DNA of 64,000 bases from Osmanthus fragrans (Eukaryota; Streptophyta; Magnoliopsida; Lamiales; Oleaceae): the NCBI GenBank assembly GCA_019395295.1, contig CM033351.1:10176060-10240059 (forward strand), read 5' to 3'. Position numbers and translations under genes: made by a program. Each line of letters starts with the position of its first letter. Position 1 is the first letter of the stretch. Under the pieces are notes generated by a model. The model was not told the DNA's origin. It made no database searches and saw nothing but the letters and a program-made list of their open reading frames with translations. Positions 55,651 to 64,000 of the stretch are shown piece after piece.

Positions 55651-56188
55651 AATAAATTAGTCTAGCCATTTTATTTTTTTCCAAATTTTGCATCTCTACT
55701 AGAAGAACGCTCTTTATAAGCAATATGAAAAACTATATTTGTAGGAAGAGAGAGGAGGGAGAACATTAAGTTGCAATACATAAAAAATGGTAATAGCAAA
55801 ATGATACTTGTAGGTATTTGATGAATTTAATAGGAAATAATCTCCTATGATCCCGTATGATCAACAACTGCACTCCATGTCGTCCATAAATTGCATACGT
55901 TTAAAATATATATATATTTACTTTAGGGTGGAAAATTCATTATAATTTTTTAAAACATTCAAAGCATAAACTATGGGATACAAACCCAAAACATAAAAGA
56001 TAAATTATATTAATTTGAAGAGTAAACCTCCATAAAGCACATGCACTGATGCACGGCGAGAAAGTAACGTAATTCAAAGTCAAAATTCAGAAAATTATCA
56101 AATTCGAGTATTTTCTTCTGATGAGATGGAGTTTTAGTATAGAGCTTTGTTTTAGATACATTTTTTTTTATATTTTATATTGTGGATG
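55651..56188. other. Intergenic, no gene seen
   Basis: AT-rich sequence without recognisable features. Confidence 0.5.
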
Positions 56189-56264
56189 ACATTGCACTCA
56201 CAATGGACAATGGGGTCCACGATTAAAATAATCATGGACCTCACTGTCCATGTGAGTACAATGT
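56189..56264. repeat. Short hairpin MITE-like repeat, copy 3
   Basis: ACATTGCACTCACAATGGAC and its continuation pair with TCCATGTGAGTACAATGT around the centre CACGATTAAAATAATCATGG. The centre resembles that of copy 1 (CGCGATTATTTTAATCGCG). Confidence 0.6.
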
Positions 56265-56785
56265 TAAACACAATGTACATTAAGAGTGTGCACTAAGTTT
56301 AATTCTTTAGTATAATAATATTAATACTTTACATTAGTGAATGTTTGTGTCATTTACTAAATTTTTATCTATTGTGTCGAAAGTTCTTGAAAGCTCTAGG
56401 AAATAGTAGAAGTCCACATTTTCAATTTAGTATGATTGGTTAAAACTCTTTAAAATAAAGTTTGCTAAAAAAAATTAATTTCACTTATTTTTTAATCTAA
56501 GCCAAACATTTGATTGGACCTTTTTTAACAAAGTGTTTTTTTTTTTAGATTATAAACTTGTCTATCTCATAAAATATGTTGTTTAAAAGTGAATAAAAAT
56601 TATAGATGGAATAAAACATATGATTAAAATGAGATTTGACAAGCTTGTAACCTTACAAAATTAAGTATTAAAAAAATATATTCTCTCTCTCCTTTTTTAT
56701 TTTTATTTTTTTTTTTTTTTATAATTACAAAAGGTTGTAACCCAATTTATGGGAGCTACAAAACACACTAAAAATAAAACATGTC
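56265..56785. other. Intergenic, no gene seen
   Basis: Contains T-runs near 56535 and 56705. CCAAACATTTGATTGGACC at 56503 may be a MITE end. Confidence 0.4.
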
Positions 56786-57009
56786 GCGCCCTTCATGAGG
56801 TGATCGAGTTGGTGGAGCAGGTAAGCGCGAAGAACTTTAGTCACGAGTTCGATTCTCCATACCAACACTTTATCGATCAAATCTATCGCACCGAACTTAT
56901 TTAGTGTGGTTAATCTGGTTGGCGTGATTTGCAAACTATTATGTTAGCCTGAGAATATAAATGTTGCGCACTCGAAGAATAGCTACTACGAGTTTCTTGT
57001 TAAAAAAAA
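56786..57009 (+). mobile_element. tRNA-derived SINE, ~224 bp
   Basis: A box-like TGATCGAGTTGGTGGAGCAG (about 56801) is followed by a consensus B box, GAGTTCGATTCTCC (GTTCGATTC, about 56847). The spacing of about 40 bases fits a pol III internal promoter. A tRNA-unrelated body follows, and the element ends TTCTTGTTAAAAAAAAAA, an A-tail at 57000-57010. Length and layout fit plant SINEs. Copying would depend on a LINE reverse transcriptase in trans. Target duplications are too eroded to fix the ends precisely. Confidence 0.75.
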
Positions 57010-57010
57010 A

Positions 57011-57511
57011 AGGCGTCGCACATTAAAAGCCGTTTTGTCAAGTATTGCATTCTCCAATCTCATCATAATGCAATTGTAACACGGTGCCGCCCTAACGAAT
57101 AATCTATTCAACGGTCGGCCACTCAGGAAAAAATTCTAAAAGACGACGGCACAGTCAGATTTCCATGTTCCGTGGCTGGCTCCACGTAGATGTGGAGTAG
57201 AATGGCACTACACTAGCAATAAAATTGTACATTCAATTCTTGTCTGATTTTAAGATTATAAGTGGATTAAAATTCATTTTTAATTTTATAATTTATTTAT
57301 CTATAATTTTTTATTTACTTTTAAACTACATATTTAATGTATCCCATCATATATTAATCTCGGAAGACTGTGTAAAATTATTAATTCGTATTGATATCGA
57401 CTAGATAGAAATTGTTAGTATTTCTCAACTCATCACATTTCTTGTAGCTCTCCGTTTGGAAGAATAATTTTTTCAGCCCACATCTATATCTCCAAAACCA
57501 ACTACAGGAGA
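57011..57511. other. Intergenic, no gene seen
   Basis: A moderately GC-rich patch at 57070-57200 (ACGGTGCCGCCCTAACG) has no recognised product. The rest is AT-rich. Confidence 0.5.
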
Positions 57512-59227
57512 GTTATTCACTGATCTTCGTTTGTTTGCATTCTATCCACCATCCTAATAAATTTGTTACCTCATTCGCTGGCGTGACTAACGAAAATTTC
57601 ACGTGACAAATTATGATCGTTAAAAAAATTACAACTCACCAAATCATTGTTTCATTACTTATTCAACTTAGACTTGATCACAGTTTACTCATCAAATTTC
57701 AAAATGCTCCCCTATGATAACTCATTTTCAGGATATTACACTGCATTTATCATTCGTCATATTTCGTTTCCGTTCGTTGCTAATGTATCTCAAGGAAATC
57801 TAAATTCCCGAGCCAAACTTAATTGAATTGAGTAGTTATTCTTAAGTTAAATGTCCGAACAGATATCTGAGTCGAGAATCAATGAATTTTGTTCGATTTT
57901 CGGTACTAGACCAAGAATTGGAGAATCGAATCTTTCTAATTTTTTTTTTTTTTTTTATCTTAAATAAGTAAAATTATTATTATTTTTTTAAAGAAATTTG
58001 CTAACTAATTAATTTAGTCCAAACTCAAAATATGAATTTTCTATTTCTAATTTTCAGCACATGCCTAACTTAATCAAATTGACACAAGTTTTACCAAAAT
58101 CTCTTATTCTAGTGTAATTTCTGCCGTTCTGTAAAAATCAAATTGGAAACTCGATTTTGTCTATCTTCATTATTGTGAGTTCGCTTTCTTCATCTTCATA
58201 TGATTTTAACAGTCAAATTTACGAAGAATTTAACAAAGAGAAGCACAAAAGATATCACGAGATTGGACTATGTTATTTTTTTTTTTAATTTTTTTTGTAA
58301 AAGTTAAGATTGAATATGTTATTCGTTGTTGTAAATATTAAAAAGTTTAATTATTGTACGAAATTCGAGAACCAAATCGAATCGAATTTGAACAATTTCA
58401 TAATTAAATTTGGACTCGACAGTTCCATTTAATAAATACACAAAAATTCGAGTTCGATTCGGTACCAGAACATGTCCAACCCTACATGGAAAGTTACAAT
58501 CATTAAAAAATTACAACTCAATCCAACCATCAAGTTACCAAGATTACTGTAGGTGAAACACGACTTCCACGATCCAATAAATTTCTTTAAAACCCAATAA
58601 AGAGTCTCCAATTTCAATCCTAAAATATGTTAAACTCCCAATTCACTTATCCCACTCACGTACAACTAAATTGTGTAATAAGATAGAGCTGATGGTTGAG
58701 AAGAATGCGAGAAGATACTATTTATAAAGTCTTATCCTCCAATTGTACCATCCACTTGACATCTCTCTCATCCCAATATTTCATTTTTCCGAGCATGTAT
58801 CTGACTATTTGAGGAAGAAAATATCATCAAACTTGAACGGTTGGTGTATGGTGGGATACTATATGGGCTGTGTTCGTGTTTGTTGTTCACATATGGTGAT
58901 TTTGGTGAATTTGCAATTTTTTAAACGATTATAACTTGTCACGCGAGATTTTCATGTTATGCATTAGTAACGTAACGAATGAAATATGGCGGATGATAGA
59001 TAGAGTGCAACATTTCAAATTTGAGTGCCCATTGGGAAACATTTTAAAATTTGATAAGTAAATTGCGGGCAAATGTAAGTTGGTTGAGTAATGAACTAAT
59101 TGTTTAGCTGAGTTGTAATTTTTAATGACTGTAATTTGTCACATGAAATTTTTGTTAGTCATGTAAGTGAAAAAGTAACGATTTTTTGAGGGTGATGGAG
59201 TGCAAACAGGCAAAACTCAGTGATTAC
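57512..59227. mobile_element. Long-inverted-repeat DNA element (~270-bp arms) with nested hAT
   Basis: The left arm (57512-57788) and the inverted right arm (58955-59227) are collinear. GTTATTCACTGATCTTCGTT matches GTAATCACTGAGTTTTGCCT. TTTCACGTGACAAATTATGA matches TTTCATGTGACAAATTACAG. CAAATTTCAAAATGCTCCC matches CAAATTTTAAAATGTTTCCC. Between the arms lie a nested hAT element (57800-58485) and ~470 bases of AT-rich filler. Further weak copies of the arm text sit at 58495-58540 and 59230-59300. Mutator-like or foldback origin is plausible. No TSD was found. Confidence 0.75.
57800..58485. mobile_element. Diverged hAT element related to 28269-28907
   Basis: Collinear phrases with the 28269 element are CTAGACCAAGAATTGGAGAA, GTTAAGATTGAATATGTTAT, TAATTAAATTTGGACTCGAC, AGTTCCATTTAATAAATAC and GAGTTCGATTCGGTAC. 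The right end inverted reads TAGGGTTGGACATGTTCTGG. The left end is too eroded to define and no TSD is visible, so this copy is older. Confidence 0.7.
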
Positions 59228-61300
59228 TGTGAATTACTTTAAAATTTAGTAAGTAAACTGTGATCATCGTATAAATTGGGTGATTATTAAAATAATTAAC
59301 TCACTACATAAGGAAAAATGAAAGGGAAATAAAAAAAAGTCAAGTGAAAATATGAAAAGATGAGAGGGAAAAAATATATATAAAAAAATCATCCTGCCTC
59401 CTTGTTTCTTGCTTCCCCACGTAATTATGGATGACGACAGAATGGACCCATCCCTATTCTATTGAGGACTTTATTGAGTTAGGATGGATTAAAAATTCCG
59501 GTCCCGTTTTATTTGTTCATTTAATTGTTAATATATTTTTATATATTTTTAAAAACGAAAAGGTTTGGAATTATGTTTCCCATCCCCGCTCCAATTACTA
59601 AATGGGACGAGGCAATGATGGGTGAGGCGATGTCGAGTAATTTTGTCACCTCTAATTCTAATTTATTCGTTGCTTATTTATGTAGTCTCCAAATATACAA
59701 TCCTTTCGCTTAGAGACAACAACAAGATGGGGCCATGATTGTCATTAGCATCCTCATCCGTTGGGAATTTTAGAATTGCAGGATGGGTACGAGGTGGGGA
59801 TTAAATCTCATTTTCGCAAGGGATAATATTTCCAATGCTTGTCGGATCGAAATTCCTTGCTCCATTCAACGTATGGCATTGTAAATAGGGAGTCGATGGA
59901 AAATTTTGTCTTTGCTACTTTTGATGGTTTGGTAATGCAATCTTTCTTCTTCTTTTTTTCCTCATTTTACTTTTAATTTATTTGATTTTGGAGAGAAGAG
60001 GGACAAGAATATTATTAGTTTTAAACGAAAAACTAACATCCTCTCTAGCGGGGATCGACGCATATCAAGAAACAAAATTGGGATTTAAAAGCCAGAAAAA
60101 TATGAGAACTCAAATACTTCATTTCTGAAAGGTGTAGGACCTTTTCATAATTTCCCCTCTCCTGGAAAATGACTCTTAACTAAACCAAAGTCGCCAAAAC
60201 CCTGTATTGGTTTAGACCGAGTCACTGAGATTCCAATGTCAATAAAATTCCAATCTGCCCAATATGCCCTCCAAGTTTTGGAAAAAAAAAAACATGAAAA
60301 AACACGTTAAACCTGTTTGATAGTGATTAAAATTAAAATTTTAATATAAATTAAAGTTAATAATTATTTTTAATAATATATTTTTTAGTTCCCATAATTT
60401 TTTAATTACATATTTCATTAACTTTTATAAAAAAAATTATTAAAAATTTGATTTTAATTCCTGTCGAAGAGGGCTAAATGTTGAAACACTAATGTTGATA
60501 GGGTGGAAAAGTGGGTGAAAATGAAAAATTTGTACAATTCCACCCAATTTATGGTGTTTAATTGCCAAATAATTCCATAAAATTCATTTTCACCCAAATT
60601 TCATTCACTCTATCAAACGGATCCAAAGTGCACAAGGGCGACCCCACAACGTACCAAAATTTGCTTTCTCCATTTATCAACTACCACGCAGCTTTCATAT
60701 ATCAGCACCACATTTTAACAAGTGCACCGCATTTTTAATTGTGCCAATGATTAATAATTTTTACACTCGATCACATACATGTCCCTAACTTATCAATCAT
60801 ATTCTTATTTTCAAACTTGTCCCAAATGATAGTTTTATGTCCAAAAAAATTATTAAGATTAGAGGAAAAAAACTTATATGTTATTGTATTTTAATAGGCA
60901 ACAAAAATATAAAATTATGACAGTATATTTATCCCTCGTTTTAAAACACGTTATTATGATAATATGTTGGATAATATTTGCTAGTTAAGAAAAAGTTAAA
61001 AATACCAAGGATCGAATCAAAGGTCTAACCAATTTTTAAAACTAAAAAGAGAGCACCATAGTCATTGCTGAACTTGTTTGGATTCAGTGGACCAGCGAAG
61101 AGATTTGTTTGGTATCGATTAAAATCTAATTTTAATTTAAGTCAAAGTCAAACAATTAATATTAACCACATCTTATGAGTTCCGCAACTTTTCAATCACA
61201 CATTTTAAAAACTTCTATCGCAATCTACTAAAAATCTAATTTTAATTCACACTAAACACTAATTTTTTTTGTCCTTAAAATCTCAATTTAATTTTCACTT
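59228..61300. other. Intergenic with MITE-like segments
   Basis: No gene. 60312-60480 (CCTGTTTGATAGTGATTAAA ... GAAGAGGGCTAAATG), 60500-60625 (GGGTGGAAAAGTGGGTGAAA ... CACCCAAATTTCATTCACTC, TATCAAACGGATCC) and 61085-61260 (TTGTTTGGTATCGATTAAAA) read like small PIF/Harbinger-type MITEs. Ends could not be matched with confidence. Confidence 0.4.
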
Positions 61301-61558
61301 AACCAAGGGCAATAGAGTAAATTACACACGTCATTTTCTTCTGCTTTTTCTCTCTCGTAGGCCATTCATCTGCTCCTCGGGTGTGTATTTCTATATTCAG
61401 CAGAGCATACAATTCGGGTTGAAACTCAAAACCCCACACAAATTTATCAAATCCTAGAAAGGAAAAAGTATTGATTATGTATTTTTTGCACTCAGATAGG
61501 GTCCCTTAAGAACCTATTCATGATTAAAGAATAAGCTTATTCACTGCTGCTTTCCATC

Positions 61559-64000
61559 ATGTCCGACCTTCGGTAACTCCATCTTTCTCTAGCTCTGATT
61601 TTCCAAAATTTCCCCATTTAAAAAGCTCCCTTTTGGTTTTCCACTTCAATCCCCGATTATTGTTGCTCTAGAATTTTTTTTTCTTCTGTTTTAAATGTTT
61701 TAGGTTCTTTGTTTCGGGAAAAGAACGAAAAAAAATTATATGGGTTAGTGTTTTTATTGGTGTAAGGGTAAAAAAAAAAATGTTTCTTCCGATGATGACA
61801 ACATTTTTAGGGTTCAGTGTTCGTTGTCGGAAGCTTTTGTGTAATAGAACTGGTGTCTGATGGATTTTTGTTTGATAAATGTTTTGGAGCTTTTGTGTAT
61901 TTATCGCAATGTTAAGTGAAGTATACACTCCAACATATATGGAAAATAATATTTTTTCTTCCGTAATTCCCTACTCATCTACAAAGAACTGCTCTCCTAT
62001 AACGGGTTTATTTCTGTATTTAATGCCAACAACGCATAGCTAAGTTTTTGTTATCTACCATCTATTTTGTTCATAAATAAATGGTACTACATTTTTTTTT
62101 TATTGTTCTGTTCATTCTTTTGTCACTGATGTTCTTTTTACGATTCCTGTTATTTGTGCTCTTTCGTTTGATACGATCAATGTGAAGTTGTGACTACTTT
62201 GCAGGTCGAAATCACAGTTCTCAATGTATATTTCATAAAAAAAATTGCGTCAGTAGTCTTATGAATTGTTGTTTTGATATCAGCTTTTAATTTATGTTGT
62301 TCAGGGGAGTTTTTCACTTCTCCAGAGCATTTTACTTTGTGGTGGTTCAGTTGTGTGCTCTTTTCGCCTTCATAACATTTGAGGCATCCCTAATTAATGG
62401 AGCACAGAATCAGTTGGAATTTGAAGCATGCCAGTCCTACAAAGGCAGTTCTGATGTAAATTATCCAGATATATTTGATGATCATACTAACTCAAAGTTT
62501 GAAGTGGAACATTTGGTGCAGCAACATAGTATGGACAATGTATGTCCTCATTCGAATTCATTCTGTTTCCCATCGACATTGGCTGGGTTTTTATGTGAAA
62601 AAAATGGTGCTGAATTTGAAGTATTAGATGTTTCTAGGGTTCACACTGATGTTAGATTGTCTGCTGGACTGAACCAATTGAAAAATAGCCTATGTCGGTC
62701 ATCGGACAGTGGTATGTTCAGATTATTGGGCGGCAGGACTATTTCATGTTCTTTGTACTACCAGGAGAGTTGTCGTGAATTCTCATGTCATAACTCAATG
62801 AATGATCAACAAAATGATGTCACTTCTTGTATAAGCCCATTACTTGCCCAAAAAACCCGAAATCTGAAATTGAGTGAGAATATTGAAACAGTCAAATCTG
62901 GCTTTTTGGACAGCTTTTCAACACCACATGTGGAAATTAAACCTTCTCTACTGGACTGGGGACGCAAGTACTTGCATTTTCCTTCCTTAGCTTTTTTAAC
63001 AGTGAAGAACATTGGCAGTGACAACACACTGAATGTCTATGAGCCTTATAGTACCAACTCACAGTTTTATTCGTGCAATGTCAGTGATTTTTTGCTGGCT
63101 CCTGGTGAAGTTGCATCAGTTTGTTTTGTGTTTTTGCCTACAAAGTTAGGTTCATCATCTACACAATTAGTTTTGCAGACAAGCTTGGGTGGTTTCTTGA
63201 TTCCAGCTAAAGGGTTTGCTGTTGAGTCCCCTTATGGTGTAAAGCCTTTAATTGGTCCTGGTGTTTCCTCCAGCGGAAGGTGGAGAAAGAACTTGTCTTT
63301 GTTTAATCCTTTTGATGAAACCCTCTATGTGGAGGAAGTAACTGTTTGGTTATCAATTTCTTCGGGAAATGCTTCCCACTCGTCAAAAGCAACGTGTAGC
63401 ACTAACGGTATTGCAGAATCTAGTGAGTACAGTATGCTGAGTGCTAAAGAATCATTGGATGCTGAAAGCGGTGAAGTTGGTCTACCACAAATTGCCATGC
63501 GGCCACATAAAAATTGGGAGATTGGTCCTCAAAAGACAGAGACTATTATGGAGTTAGATCTGTCATTCCATTTTGAAGGAAAAGTTTTCGGTGCAATCTG
63601 TATGCAGTTGCTGAGATCTTCAAAAAATAAGACCGATACAGTAATGGTTCCTCTTGAAGCACCACTGAGTGTAAATGCCTCTTATGATGAACCTATTCGT
63701 CCTGTTTCAGCATCCCTGGAAGCCTTATTGCCATGCGATACAAAAGGAGCTGTTATTGCGCTTTCAGTGAGAAATGATGCTCCTTATATACTGAGTTTTA
63801 TCAAAGTCACTGAAGTTGGGGAACGCACTGCACATTTTCATATTAAATATATGGAAGGTCTTGTGCTTTTTCCTTATACTGTCACACAAGTTGCTGTTAT
63901 CATTAACAGTCCCTTGGAAACTCCTGAAGTAAATATGAACTGCAAATTGGTCGTACTAATGAATGACACAAGATCTCAGATTGAAATTCCCTGTGAGGAT
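61559..64000 (+). CDS. TMEM131-like transmembrane protein, 5' part (runs off the right edge)
   Basis: Exon 1 (61559-61572) encodes MSDLR up to a CG|GTAACT donor. A 732-base intron ends at TTGTTCAG (62304). Exon 2 (62305-64000) stays open to the window edge, giving about 570 residues. The two exons agree in phase (codon CGG across the junction). A hydrophobic signal/anchor lies at residues 13-30 (FYFVVVQLCALFAFITF). The region from about residue 218 holds the family's immunoglobulin-like (PapD/ASH-type) segment: LLDWGRKYLHFPS, LNVYEPYSTNSQFYSCN, LAPGEVASVCFVFLP, GFLIPAKGFAVESPYG. A second beta-rich segment follows. Animal TMEM131 helps secretory cargo such as collagen leave the ER; the plant role is not established. 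Plant relatives are, from memory, over 1200 residues, so less than half is visible. The tiny first exon makes the start the least certain part. Confidence 0.88.

Noticed and set aside
56786..56870. Functional tRNA gene
   Set aside because: A- and B-box words are present but there is no cloverleaf, and the sequence continues into a SINE body with an A-tail.
62806..63027. 73-codon minus-strand frame
   Set aside because: Antisense shadow inside exon 2 of the TMEM131-like gene.

Overview
This window is nuclear DNA from a flowering plant, most likely a eudicot. It is AT-rich and holds spliced genes with GT-AG introns, plant-specific families (a CEP peptide precursor and a DUF1985 exon) and dense, nested layers of plant transposons. 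Only two genes look intact: a small single-exon CEP peptide-hormone precursor (30918-31298, + strand) and the 5' part of a TMEM131-like gene (61559 to beyond the right edge, + strand). Nearly everything else that can be explained is transposon-derived.

Left third (1-20.9 kb). A non-autonomous hAT element (775-1335) is followed by a decayed Ty1/copia element (3039-9699). Its gag is split by a ~3 kb TIR element, its integrase carries a 182-bp tandem duplication, and the core of its reverse transcriptase is missing. Next come an AT-rich degenerate repeat field (10.5-12.06 kb) and a broken Mutator-like pair, a DUF1985 exon (+) converging on a mudrA transposase pseudogene (-). MITE-like debris and short tandem duplications follow.

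Middle (21-36 kb). A full-length but dead copia element lies on the minus strand (21006-27124) with both LTRs, PBS and PPT. A 639-bp hAT element, an isolated LTR/PBS edge, the CEP gene with its own TATA box, and a 2878-bp hAT element with a perfect 8-bp TSD and a dead transposase complete this section.

Right half (36.5-60 kb). Five Mutator-like non-autonomous elements (36497-38100, 38858-40381, 42565-43903, 50226-51818, 51855-53669) each have a perfect 9-bp TSD. They share one modular plan: terminal repeat, CT-rich leader, GC-rich coding-like module, GTGGTG-type low-complexity tract, array of TGTGACC-like words, terminal repeat. They are embedded in other repeats: a ~200-237 bp tandem array, a ~60 bp minisatellite, a chromovirus-type LTR, a foldback split by a hAT element, and a diverged ~0.9-1.5 kb segmental duplication. 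A tRNA-derived SINE and a ~270-bp inverted-repeat element with a nested hAT copy precede the TMEM131-like gene.

The functional content is therefore one secreted peptide-hormone gene and one large secretory-pathway membrane protein gene. The best candidates for something undescribed are the modular Mutator-like family with its TGTGACC arrays and the repeated palindromes upstream of the CEP gene. No tRNA, rRNA, CRISPR, organellar or bacterial gene was seen.
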